Shown piece by piece: positions 35,569 to 47,705 of a stretch of 64,000 bases of DNA. The position numbers and the translations under genes were made by a program. The notes under the pieces were generated by a model. It searched no databases. It had not been told where the DNA came from and saw only the letters and a list, made by a program, of their open reading frames with translations. Numbering within the stretch: the stretch's first letter is position 1; every line of letters begins with the position of its first letter. This DNA comes from Eucalyptus grandis (Eukaryota; Streptophyta; Magnoliopsida; Myrtales; Myrtaceae): the NCBI RefSeq assembly GCF_016545825.1, contig NC_052612.1:40841738-40905737 (forward strand), read 5' to 3'.

Positions 35569-38500
35569 TTAAGATGATGATGATCTAGCTGATGAGGATT
35601 CGCCCAACGAGACAGAAGCCAGCGAAGAAGCCCAAACCCGGGCACTCTTTGCCCTTGCGTGAAAGCTCCTGCCTTTACAAAGTCTCACCTTTGTCCAAAT
35701 CCTCCTCACGTCAATAGCATAAACCACACGCCCCAATAACTGAGTTGCCTCGCCAAATATTTCCAAGTTTAGATGAGGAACATACGAGACACAGAAAGCT
35801 CTCAAACAAGAGACAACTTTAGGGAATATGGCCATGAGTAGTCTCAAACAGGAAAACAACAGCGAGAGAGCCAGATATGGTTCCCTTTTTAGACTCTTCA
35901 TCGACAGCACATCCTTGAACTGTGTCCTGGAATTTTCACGAGTCTGAAGACGCGATGGCTGCTCTACCATGACGTGCTGCACAGGATGAAGGCCTGTGTT
36001 GCAGACAGAAGAAAAATGAGCCATCCAAAATGTCACAAACTGAGTTTATTTGGTGCCAAAATTGGCTGCATCAATTAAAAGCTATTGGGCCAATAGCGCT
36101 CTATTAATATGGGGCAATTCTATCTAATCATTTACCTGTGTTTGTCTCGTAAAATTCCACAAGAAAGTCGAGAGTTTTTGGACCATGGTATTGCAACCTT
36201 GAAGTCTGATTCAGCAATAATATAGATGGCAAACTATGGATCCCATATCTTGAAAATACACTGTAAAACCAGCTCAGGGATAAGCACAACAGTAACTCAG
36301 ATAAAAAGCAATACAAAATCCCTAATCCCGGAAGGACGGATAAAAAAGAACCATTGACCTTTCTTATTATTAACCATGTATCTTTTGATGATACAAGATT
36401 GCAACTACCATTTAACAGTTTAATAGAGGAATCCGCTTTCACGAATAACGACAAGTATTTGATGTAGTAATAGTATACCAAAAAATTCACAAGACGTAGT
36501 TAGTTGAGGATGCATATAGTTGTACCATTATGATTTTAATGAAATCATTTGTCTTCCTTCCAAATATCCCTTTTATTAACCCACCTTTCATATCCTCAAT
36601 AATGGCTATGTCCGAACTTCTTGCCATTACTTTATTTCATGTCTAAATGGTTTTGAAAGCAGTCTAGTCCGTGGGGTTGTCCCTTTTTGAATACTCAAGA
36701 AGTTTCTGACAAATCCCCTTGGAGTAGCTACATCTTTCAAGTTTTATCAAATGCACATTCTACGATATTCCACCACCAAGAAAAGGTAGAACAAAGCTGT
36801 AAGCCTCATCTGTAATAACTGTAGTGCAAATAACAATTGACAAAGTAAAAAGAAAGAGGTTTCCATTGTGTGGCTTCAACTATATAATACCTACAACAAT
36901 CATGTTCAAGTGAGCCTGGCCAAACAAGATAAAACACCGTTTCCACAGCATAACTAGTAAAGATAGTATCAGCACAAACCTTGGCATAGCTAAGGATTGC
37001 TCAACTGCCAAATGATCTATTTGAGGGAACATAGAGCTTAGGGCTTCGTATATAGGCCGTATAGACTGGGAAAACGGGCACCATGAAGCATAGAAAAGTA
37101 CAGCAGTATATCCACTGTGATGTTTGGACATCAGAAATCTATCAAGGAAGTTCCCATTCCCCTAAACACAGTTAAATAAGAGTTTATGTATTAGTAGAAC
37201 TTCAGTCTTGGGACACAGTATTCTTTTGAATCTATGGAAAGAAATAATTGGGGCAAACAGCATCCTGCCAAATTCATGCAAGAGAAACTCAAGGAAGAGG
37301 AAATAGGGGTTATTGAATATTCAATGCTGTGGAAAAGATAAGATTACAAAAGTAGGAGGACATGAGACCAAGAACAGTCTAAAAGTTAGAAATGCAAAAG
37401 AGGGTGACCAAACAACCTTTATTTTCACTTTAGAAGAAGAAGAAAATGAAGAAGCTTCATTTTTCAAATAATAAGATGCTACAATCTACTATGGGCTGAA
37501 TCATGAGAGAGAGACAGGGAGTCATCTAAAGCCTTCTGAGTATGCAAAGTCCTCCACAAATACTGACCCACGCTTATAGCAGTAAATGAGTAAATGGACA
37601 AACACGAATGAATACATATGATGCCATACTTCTAATGATTAAAAAATCAACAAGAATATTCACAAACAATAGAATATACCCACCTTATGTCAAATGCATC
37701 ATAAAATACTCATATTTCAGTGAGCATAACAATCAATGTAATCAAACATGATTGAAAATCCATTTGCTAATGCATTTGAGTTTCTTTCTATAAACTAAAT
37801 AGACAAGATATCTGACACCTTTGAATAAAGAGTCTGAGAAGGAATGTTAAAAAATCTCAAGCAATTTGCTTAATGATTGATCCCAAGAAACTACCTCCGA
37901 AAACAATATTTAGGCATAAAACAAGAGGAATACTATTTTAGACACGTCTTGGTATGGGACTATCTTGACAACAAAGTCAAACCAGATTATTGAGCAAGAC
38001 ATATCAAGGTCATACCAACCTTGTGCCAGAAGAAAGATACGATTTCAATTTTATCTTATTGTCCAACTAATCGATGTAAATAAGATTCCATCTGAAACAC
38101 ATGTAAAAAATTTCGTGTTCTCCTCCACTCAACTCACATGAACTTTTTGATGGGGGAACTAGAAGATTAATGGCAAGAATTACACTGCAGAAATTCATGA
38201 ATGACAGAAAATCTGCGGAATTAACATGTCTGTCACAAAGCTAAAACAATAATCTTGTCCAGAGGATAGGAAGACAGGCTCCGATGAACTAAAACTATCC
38301 TATTTCACTGAAACAACATGGATTCTCAAGCAGATATTCTGATCTGTCAAAGTTTGTGCTAGCTTCTTCCCGCTCCTCCTAGGTAATCACTCTTATATTT
38401 TTTTATAACTAGGATTGAGGCACCCACCTTAGGACCTTAGGTAGGCAAACCCCTGAAATCGTTTGTACTCAGTGGTGTGGGAATCAAACTTGTACGGCGT

Positions 38501-40051
38501 GCCAAATTCACACATATAAGTATGCCCTTAACCACTTAGTTGATCCTATGGGGTATATCTACTATCTTATATCACCACACCCAGTGAAGTCCAGCAAGTG
38601 TAATAACTATACATATCTCTCTTTGAGCATGTGTGCGTGCATTTTTGTCATTGATCAGCTGCGAGACAGCATTGAAACAAACTATTAGGATGAAAGAAAA
38701 TTACTTCGCAAGGCAAAGACACACATTCCCTGACTTGAAAGGCCAATGATTTCTCCAAAAGGCGGCTTTGAATTTTAAATATTTCACAGAATCGAACTCT
38801 TCATAATACGGTCCTTTCTAATACTAACATGACCGCTCACCATTTATTTAGCATGAACTTAATCAGATCTTTTAGGCACACAGCCCATTTCAGCTGTTCT
38901 CTCCTTTTTCCTCACCATCTGTTGCCCACGCTGTGTAGAATTCACCAATTATACATCAGATGTCTTCAAGTACAGGAGCAACTAAATGTAGCATGAAATC
39001 TACTAGACAATTAAGAATGATTCTTCCTTTTACTCTTATTTCCTTGGGGAGCTAAGAAAATTATGGACACATTCTAACGTTAGGAAACATCGGTAAAGTT
39101 GAAACAGTACCGCATCAGAATTAAAGAAACTGAAGGTACATGAACATTTAAGATAATACTGACATAGAATCTTCTATCATAGTCATTTGATATGCATGTG
39201 TCTGATTGCTAGGATATGATTTCTACCCTAAAATCACTTACCAATAAGACAGTGGAGACCCTATATAAACAAGCAAGGGCCCCAGAGGTCTACATGCGGC
39301 AAAAGTCCTTCCCGTACATCTAATTATCACTCTTTAGTCTCTGAAGAACTGATGTGGAAAATAATAAAATTTAACTACCAAACCATTTAAAATGTCCCGA
39401 TAGATGCCTTCTTCCAAGTCATATCACAAGTGCAAAGAACTGACCTCTTTGCAAAGAAACAATATCAAGATCCTTATTTTCAAACGCTCTTTCATCAAGT
39501 AGAACTAAATCCGACAACCTTAGGCTGGGGGGAAAAAGAAACACTGAAGCAAAAGTCAAGGCCCAAGAGCCACATCCCAAATGACAGGTTCCACCATAGA
39601 TTTCTTTCAATTCTCAAATACAATTAAGTTGATCCTAGAAGACCTCCCCTTTTGCCGAACAATTACATACCACCGAACACCACCAAAGGGAAAGTCAACG
39701 CGTTCATTCACAATCCCAAAATCAGCACAAATCTAAGGCCTCCAGAACGACAAATCACCAACCCAGATCAAACATCCCATCCAAACCAATCCTCGCAACA
39801 ATCCCAACCCACCTATGGGCCAAAAAGGAGAGCAACACAGAGGGCGACAATCGAGCAAAATGACGCACCTGGAGAGGCGGAGAAGGCGAGATCGAGCCGG
39901 AGCACTGCGATCGCAAGCCGATCAGGAAAGCAGGAGGCTCCCTCGGGCAAGCGGTGGCCGATTCCGGCGACACGAGACGCGCCGCCAGGGGGGACGACAG
40001 CAGGCCGATGCACACGAGGAGGACCGGAACCGCCACGGACGGAGGGGCCAT
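35569..40051 (-). CDS. 5'-adenylylsulfate reductase-like protein (APRL5/7 type), 304 aa
   Basis: Secretory-pathway thioredoxin-fold membrane protein related to the C-terminal domain of APS reductase but lacking the reductase domain (family knowledge). Exons: 40051-39869, 37161-36980, 36260-36136, 35993-35569; GT-AG introns, 915 bases closing at the stop. Residues 1-25 form a signal peptide ([19 protein letters not shown]). The thioredoxin-like part holds [15 protein letters not shown] with Cys89, so the usual CxxC is WCPFS, and continues as [18 protein letters not shown] and [11 protein letters not shown] single hydrophobic helix at about 203-224 follows. The tail carries RRIWTKVRL and [18 protein letters not shown], typical of APRL5. 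The first intron is long (2.7 kb). The WCPFS site with one cysteine is normal for APRL proteins, so oxidoreductase activity is doubtful. Confidence 0.92.
37162..39868 (-). other. First intron of the APR-like gene (2.7 kb)
   Basis: AT-rich, no coding signal or structured repeat noticed on either strand. A stretch near 38400-38560 (ACTAGGATTGAGGCACCCACCTT…AACCACTTAGTTGATCC) has a list-like style seen in old insertions, but I could not define ends. Confidence 0.6.
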
Positions 40052-41408
40052 TTCCAACACAAAACGGCCGACGATACTACAGCAACAATGACAACAACGG
40101 GAAGGCGGCGGAAACCGAAACCACCAGGAACCGACGGAGGAGGGGAAAGAAGGAGATAATAAAATAAAATTAAAAAAAAAAAAGGAAAAAGAGGAGGTGG
40201 GGATTTCGCAAGCCCACAAGACGGGCGGCACGGTTTATCTTCGTCTCCCAGAAATGGAACGTAATCCGATCACGTCCGATGCTTCCCTCTTCCTCTTCTT
40301 CTTCTTCTTCGATTCCGCGTGCGGTTGCGAGCTCGTCAACAATGTCGCTTTCTCTCTCTCTCTCTCTCCTCTCTCTCCTCTTTCTCTCTCTAGCTGTTGG
40401 GTGATTATCTAATGATTTTCTTTTTTCTGCCCTTCTTTTTTTCTCCCGGCCTCGAGAAAAATTGGGGGGTTGCGGGGTTGGTTCCTGATTTATATTTATA
40501 TTTATTTTCTTATTAAATATATACTTTGCGACTAGTCGAAATAAATTTTAGAAAATATCTTCTTCTTTTTTCCGAAGCCCAAAGCCGCCTACGTGAGTCG
40601 CGCGCCCGTGGCGAGAGATGACTTGCTGAGGGAGAGAGAAAAAAATCTCCTTCGATTAATTTCTTTGTGCTTCTTTTTAAAAAAAAATAGAAGAAGACAA
40701 TTTTGACTTTACTGCCATAAATCGAAAAATAAAGCTCGGATTTCGAGAAATTATGGGGAAAAATGATATGTTAATGTATTATGAAAATATCGTCCGCTCT
40801 TTTTTGGGGTCAAAGAAGTGTCAAAATGCATCTCTCGTCAAATTTATACTTAGTGAAAAGTTCTAGTTCACTTGGTACTCTTAATAAGGAACAAAATGAT
40901 AGTCTTAAATGTAATAATTTAAATTTATCACGATGATTTTTATCCAAAAAATAAAGAGATCTATTAAAATATGAATTCTTTTTTATATCTCGTTTTTAAT
41001 GTCTTGACTTATTATGACATAAAAGGACGAAAGTAATTTCATCAGTTTTGAATCATGCTATGCTAATTGAGTAACATGTTCCTTGGCAAGAGAGTCAACG
41101 CCATGTGGTAGTTTTGGACCCTGTAATCATTTTTTCGTTGCAAGTAAGATTAACTCACCAAATTAATAAAACAGAAATCCATACAAATATTGAAAAAAGA
41201 AAATCGTTCCTTTACCCAAAAAAGGGGAAAAAAAAATCCAAATGATCATTTTCACTTGTTCAATTAGGTCGGTAGCGTTCCACGAGCGCCAGGGTGCCAC
41301 ATCTGGAGAAAGGCGAGTTCAAGTCCAAGAGGATTAGTGCTGGAAAATTAGGGCTTCTTTTGGGAGGCTTCTCTCGGACAGAAATCGATACCTGCGAAGC
41401 GAGGAGGA
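40052..41408. promoter_or_regulatory. Divergent intergenic region between APR-like and nCBP genes
   Basis: About 1.36 kb separates the two start codons. A CT-rich tract (TCTCTC units, 40350-40395) lies about 300 bp upstream of the APR-like ATG. A possible bidirectional promoter, although the centre (40480-41250) is AT-rich and otherwise featureless. No TATA box is clear on either side. Confidence 0.45.
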
Positions 41409-44136
41409 ATGGAAGTAGAAGCAGAGAAGGACTCCGAGCACAACAACAACAACGAGAACAGCAACAGCGGTTCGCAGCCGCTCGTGGAATCTGCCGATAG
41501 CTATGGCTACAGCCAGGACCAGCGCGAGCGCCATGCTCGCGAGCTCAAAGCCGGCCTCCATCCTCTCAAGGTTTCGCTCTCTCGTTCGCTCGCATCCTAC
41601 TCTTTGCAATGTGTTCGCAATGTTATGCGTTGTTTGATCTGATGTGAGTTCATGTTTCAAGTTCCTTTCTTTCTGGGTTGGGAGGGGGGTTTGTTTTCTG
41701 ATTGAAATCACTCTAGTGGAATGGCGTGTTGGTGAAAGTGGAGATTTTTGGGCGAGTGGGTTTGTGTTTTTTCTGATCCAGCAGTGGTTTTACCTCGAGT
41801 GCCATCGGCACGGCACGATTGGCATGGCGTGTCCCCGATTTACATTTGCCTTGAGCGTGGCGGTATCGGCTTAGTTAATTGGGTGCGTTTGAGGACGTCG
41901 TGGCTTGACCTCTTTTATATGCAAGAAGAAAATTTGGGTTTTCTCTGTCAAAGTGGTTTGAATTTATCTTGAGATAGGAAGAGGTGGATGGTGAGTAGCG
42001 AAAATGGGTGTTCCCTTTGTTTTCTTTTCTGGTTTAGTTTGTTTTGAATTACCGGTACATTGAGTTTGGTTTGTCCGTGTGTGGTTAAGTGCATTCTGGG
42101 GAATATGTGTTATTGGGGATTAGGTATTGCTTCCTTTATGGAGAATCCTCACTAGAATTGGTACTTCAGAAAGCAGAGGAAGATGTTGCGCTACTTATAC
42201 TTTCCACATTTCCATTTCACCCTTCCATCAAGTGCAAGACTGTTGTCTGGTAAATTGGTAATGTTAGCATGACATTGATAATTAGGATAGTTAATTTTGA
42301 TGTGAATCAAGCACATGATATTGAAATGGATGTTGCGCTTTTTATTTAGGACCAAAGCTTATCATTTGGTGTTGCTTCTTGTTGTTGCAGTACAAGTTTG
42401 TTTTCTGGTACACTCGTCGAACTCCAGGAGTTAGGACCCAAACATCATATGAGGACAATATAAAGAAAATTGTTGAATTTAGTACGGTAAGATCATCTTG
42501 ACCATCACAGGATAATTCATGTAGACTGTTGTTTTTCAAGATGAAGTCATGGCAGACTAAACAAATGTTCTAGAATATTTTCTGTGTGTAGGTTGAAGGT
42601 TTTTGGGTCTGCTATTGCCACTTGGCTCGCCCTTCTGCTCTGCCAAGCCCAACAGATCTGCATCTTTTTAAGGATGGAATCCGTCCTCTATGGGAGGTGA
42701 CGCTTTTGTTCTGCAGTTCGTGATGATGACGATGTTGATTCTTCATTTAGTTATCTCTTTTATGCTTTTAGCCACTTTTTATCGGTCATACGTGGCTGAA
42801 TGATGCATAACCTTGAAAAGATCAAACTTCCAGGACTCAGCCAATTGCAACGGTGGAAAGTGGATAATACGGTTTAAAAAGGTGGTGTCTGGCCGCTTCT
42901 GGGAGGATTTGGTAAGAAATAACAAATTCAAGAATCTTATTCTTTGCCCACACTTCCCACCAATTGCTGGATTATATATCATCTATCGAGCAATGTTATT
43001 TTTCTTTTGTTTACCCCAAGCTCAGGCCTTTGCAAAAGATTTCTATGAGCTGATGATGTACTTGCAGCGTCCCATGTTAGGTTGAATTGATGTGAGTATT
43101 TCCATAGACCAAGATAGCTCATACTATATGGTCAAAGTGTGCATGCCACCCTAGCATGTATGTCTAATGTCATTCTTAAAGAGAATATTTAGTCTTTGAT
43201 TTTGTCGAATTTTCTCCTGGTCTAGAAAGAAAGAAATGACTGGCGTCTTGTTGGCACACCTACCCTTATGGCAAAGCTTTAAAATGGTGAGTTTGAAAAG
43301 TTAATTTCTGAACCCTATTTTTAGAAAAAACCCATTCAAAGTGAAGGTGTAATCCCTTCATTGCATTCGGTTGTCTGAACAACACCTGAAGCATCAATTG
43401 GTTTTGAAACAGAGTCCATTGAGTCCGGACCTGTTTACAACATGTAGTTTGTGATCAAAGTAAAAAAACTGCAACTTGAGTGTTTTTCTTAAGTTATACA
43501 AAGTATATATTTGAAACAAGGTGTGTGTTCTTTAAAGGAACCTTTGCCTCATTTTCCATTTGCATGGCAATAATGATAAAACTCTGAGTCTATATAGGAT
43601 GACTATATGTAAAAGTTTGGCATGCAATATGTAAGGGCATTGAGTAGGACTGCTACAGAGCAGGAGAGAAGGGAAGGTAGTCTCTTTTTCAAAGTCTTAT
43701 GAGGATTGTATATAGTATTGCAAATGCTGGTCCTTTGGTGAGGGAACTGCAGTTATACGCGTGTATGCATAAATGTATGCCAATTGTTTTCTCTTGCACA
43801 TGTATCCAGGTACTTGCCTTAGTTGGTGATCAACTCGACTATAGTGATGACATATGTGGTGCAGTGTTAAGCATTCGCTTTAATGAAGACATATTGAGCG
43901 TGTGGAACCGCAATGCTTCTGATAATCAGGTGTGTAAAGTTCATTACCCTTTTGTCTTGCCACAAGGTGAGCTACAATCTGCTGACTGTCTTTTGATTTT
44001 ACAGGCTGTTATGGCTTTGAGGGATTCGATTAAGCGGCACTTGAAGCTTCCTCACAACTACATTATGGAGTACAAGCCTCATGATGCTTCACTACGTGAC
44101 AACTCGTCATATAGAAACACCTGGTTGAGAGGTTAA
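41409..44136 (+). CDS. nCBP: nCBP, eIF4E-family novel cap-binding protein (4EHP class), 230 aa
   Basis: Binds the mRNA 5' cap; class II eIF4E protein related to animal 4EHP. Exons: 41409-41570, 42391-42486, 42592-42696, 42834-42911, 43810-43929, 44005-44136; all GT-AG, 693 bases closing at TAA. After an acidic, Asn-rich N-terminus the fold starts at HPLKYKFVFWYTRRTPG. The position of the first cap-stacking residue is Tyr74 (QTSYEDNI), as in 4EHP/nCBP rather than Trp as in eIF4E. The second is Trp120 (IRPLWED). Later conserved blocks: NGGKWIIRFKK, FWEDLVLALVGDQL, ICGAVLSIRF, ILSVWNRNASD, IMEYKPHD. Length fits the family. Start chosen as the first ATG with good upstream context (GGAGGAATGG). 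Confidence 0.96.
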
Positions 44137-46006
44137 AAAGATCTCAGGGTTCTCTCTTCTGAAGGTAGTCTGCAATGAGGGTCGGTATTGTCATTTAACC
44201 ATGATGTATGGAAGTAGCAGTTGAATGCGCCTTCAATAATTGCAGTACTTTCTGTTTGAATTTTGAAGATGCAAATTGCATTCCGAATTGAAGTTATTGG
44301 TAACTCTTCTAAATGGTTTACAAGCTTTACTGTGGGATATGGTCCGAGTCTTCTCGCTTGACTAGCCTCAATCAAGTTATACTGTGAACGACTATCCTCT
44401 TGTTTGACTAGTCCTCTCGTTTGAGTTCCTGCCATCTTTGCTTACCTAGTTGATATCGATGGGTGATGAAAGAATTGCTCCATCTATAAGAGGAACTTCA
44501 GCCATGTTCGTTTTATGCCTATCACGATAATTTAGCGCGTGGCCAATTTCATGTTCAGTTAATTCTGCCTGAATGAATCTTGTGAGGTACCTCGCCATCG
44601 ATAAACTTTGGCTGTACTAGTTGAATGATGGCTCATATTGCATTTCAATGGTAAGCTGAGATATGGAAGCGTTTTGCATATAGTTTGTGGTGATTGCTGA
44701 ATGGCCATAATTTGCTAGAGCTTTTCATCAATGGTATGTTACCTCACGAACACGTTGAAATGAACATTGTGGGAAGCGGTGGGCGATCAAGTGCTTTATT
44801 CCCGCCAATCTAATTAGGAATGTGAGATCATATGATCAAAGCCATACTTGTGTCACGGGCCGATTGAGAAACCTCTTGGACATGCTTTCTTTCGGGTCAT
44901 GACACTTGAGTCTCGTGTGGCAATTAAGCAATTATTGACTCCTCTGATTGCTTTGGCCAGATGATTTCTTCCGGTTGGTCATGATCGACCCAGGCCACAT
45001 GGCATGAGCACCGTTCTGAATGTCATTAGAAGGTCGATTATGGATATTACTCCAAAATTGTTAGCTCATAGCACGAAACTTCTAAAGTCCATAATCTGAA
45101 ACCCAAAATTGAAACCCAAAATTTTCAGAAATGCTTAGTAATTGTCAAGAGGTGTCAGTATTTCTTAAAATGTGTGTTTCGTGTTAGGCTATCAGTAGCA
45201 TTTCAAACGTTCAAGTAAATCATGAGGCTGTAGCGTTGGCCATTCATGCTGGAGATAAAAGAGTGGAGATACATCTTCTAAATGAGGTGTTTGTTATGAT
45301 CGCAAAATTTGATAAGCCGAGCATTGGTATCTGCACGATGCTCTGTCCACTCTCGTCTGGACCGTGTATAATCAGGACCTCTAGTTTCACCGCATCTTAG
45401 AAGATGCCTCCTCTTCCTCCTTGAATCAAAGGTCACTAGCCAGGAATAAAAATGCCGTGATGGAGGCCAATTGGACCTACTTGAGCATTCCTCCTGCTAA
45501 CTGTAGTTTTTTTTTTTTGGCTAAATATTCCAATAGGATTTTACAGAAGATTCCCTTCGTAAGGCGGCTTCAATGAGACGCCGTCATTATGGGACTTCCA
45601 AGTATAAAGGGGGTCTGACGAAGCCTGAGATAATCCTCTATCACTACTGGTGCTGCAAGAAATAGGTTACTCCTGTTACTTGGCTGCAGGACTTGATTTG
45701 TTCTCAAGGTGTCGGGTGTTCTGTTTGTGCAACTCAAAACGCTGAAGAAATAGAGAGGGAACAGCTTTTAGTAAGTGCCAAGTGAAAGCAATCCAAGTCA
45801 TCGATACATGATCCCTACTCGATGTCTCAGATACAATTAAGTTTTTTGCTTCTCCGACTTAACTCCTCTGTGAGCTTGGATTATCCTCCATGCCAGCAAC
45901 GTACTAAGCCCCTTAGCCCAACACATTCTTGCGTTGGCTAATCATTTTATATATGTGCTCTTAGAAGATGCGTGAAATGTACACTCTCGAGTTCATGTGG
46001 TAAATT
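44137..46006. other. Convergent intergenic region (nCBP / SOD)
   Basis: Contains the two 3' flanks and about 1.5 kb with no supported gene. Short ORFs (for example 44133-44435 minus) have no motif. A T10 run lies at 45508-45518. Nothing else seen. Confidence 0.55.
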
Positions 46007-47705
46007 CTACACCGATGACTGGAGCCCGATGATGCCTGCCAAATATCATAAGCGAGTAGTGACGAACAGTAGAGTTAAACAGGAAAAGAGAGCCTTCAAC
46101 TCTACAAGACAAGAATGTGGTTCACATCCACATGAGGAAGCAGACACATTACCGCATCCGACTCTTGCACCTGCGTTCCCAGTCGTCTTGCTAAGTTCAT
46201 GCCCACCTGTTTAAATAGCTTGTTTAAGTAGCTAAAACCAGTAAAAAGAGATGATTACGACACATATGGCAAAAGCCAGATTTACACCTTTCGAAACATA
46301 ATTCAACCTAGAAATGGCGAGAATTAGTCATTCGAGATGAGATGGGAACAAAGAATGAGAATGCATAGTTGCTAATGGTGTAAAAGAATACAAATGCATG
46401 ATTATCAAGGGCTAGGATTTCGACGAGACATTTATCAGTTGAGATACATGGTACCGAGTGGAAAGCATCCTCAAAAGGCCCCCTTTCTAGGACCCAAAAG
46501 AGTTTTTCCTTTTGCAGGGTATATAATGACCTCGTGACCAAAATTTTGGAACACAGACACCATCTTCCTAGTTACCACCCACCCACGTCAGAGCTAGTTG
46601 CTTTCCAATTTTAGCAGTTTCAATGCTCACTCTAGGCAACAGCAATACTGCATTATCAATTCCAAAGAGCCCAAATTTCACAGCTCGAGTCTCGCAAAAG
46701 AACATACATTCCATGAGAGGATCCTTCGAGTCACTATTGAGTATTACCTTTGCCAAGGTCATCAGGATCGGCGTGGACAACAACAGCCCTCCCCAATATC
46801 GAGTGCTGGCCAGTTAGGGGGATCTGAAGAAGCAATGAACTGGTAACTAATACTTAGCATAATCAACTTAAAGAGTGAAATATCTTTATCCCAACTCAAC
46901 TAGCATCCGAAAGAATTCATTCCACTGCCCCATGTTTCCTTGATAGAATAGGTCATGCATGTGTTTCTAGCGGATGCGGTGTTAACTAGCTAAAAGTTCC
47001 CATAAAGATTGCAATTCGCATGCTTCCCGACAAGTCTCAAATTCATGTCTTCCCCTTCTTAAGCCACACACGATGAAACCCTGTTCCTAAAACGAAAATC
47101 ATCGATCAATATGAAATTGAATAGCATTACCTGCACATCCACGATAGAAACCTCAGCAACTCCTGCAGCACCAAATCGAAATATCAAACCATCATGACCA
47201 CCAAATCAACTAAGCGACCATGACACAAGAAAGCACCAAAGGGAAACCAAGAGAATGGGCCGAACCATCTGGGCCGGCCACGATGTTGCCCAAATCACCG
47301 GCGTGACGCTCGCTGTCGGCGGGAGCTCCGTGGTTTTTCTTCAGCGGATTGAAATGCGGTCCTAGCGACACGCAGCGCAATTAGTAGGATAGACTAATGA
47401 AACAGAATTGGGTGTCCGAATAAAGAGAGAGAGAGGAAGTTAAGCACCGGTGGAGTTGCAGCCGTTGGTGGTGTCGCCGAGGGCGTGGATGTGGAAGCCG
47501 TGGAGGCCCGGCGAGAGCCCGCTGATCCTCCCTTTCACGTGCGTCGCCCCTGCGATTCACAGACAACATCAATCGACTCGCACGGACACAGAGAGACAGA
47601 GAGAGAGAGAAAGAGAGAGAGACCGTTGGGCTGCTGTAGGAACTGCAGGGAGCCCCTGACGCTGGCGTCGCCGATGATGAGCGCCACCGCTTTCACGCCG
47701 CTCAT
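46007..47705 (-). CDS. Cu/Zn superoxide dismutase (CSD3-like), 156 aa, seven exons
   Basis: Converts superoxide to oxygen and hydrogen peroxide. Exons: 47705-47624, 47549-47448, 47361-47266, 47162-47131, 46823-46748, 46206-46153, 46035-46007; all introns GT-AG, 471 bases closing at TAG. Catalytic set is complete: copper ligands His47, His49, His64, His121; zinc ligands His64, His72, His81, Asp84; Arg144; disulphide pair Cys58-Cys147. Motifs [50 protein letters not shown] are visible. No transit peptide, so it is not the plastid form. It resembles CSD3 (LQSS ending) but stops at SSV and lacks the AKL peroxisomal signal known from Arabidopsis CSD3, so its location is uncertain, perhaps cytosolic. 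Intron 1 carries GA repeats. Confidence 0.95.
47589..47622. repeat. GA-rich microsatellite in SOD intron 1
   Basis: Imperfect (GA)n immediately after the exon 1 donor on the minus strand, in a 74-bp intron. On the transcript it reads as a CU-rich tract right next to the 5' splice site. Confidence 0.85.

Noticed and set aside
39652..40167. 171-codon plus-strand ORF
   Set aside because: Antisense to exon 1 and leader of the APR-like gene, which has a signal peptide and splices correctly.
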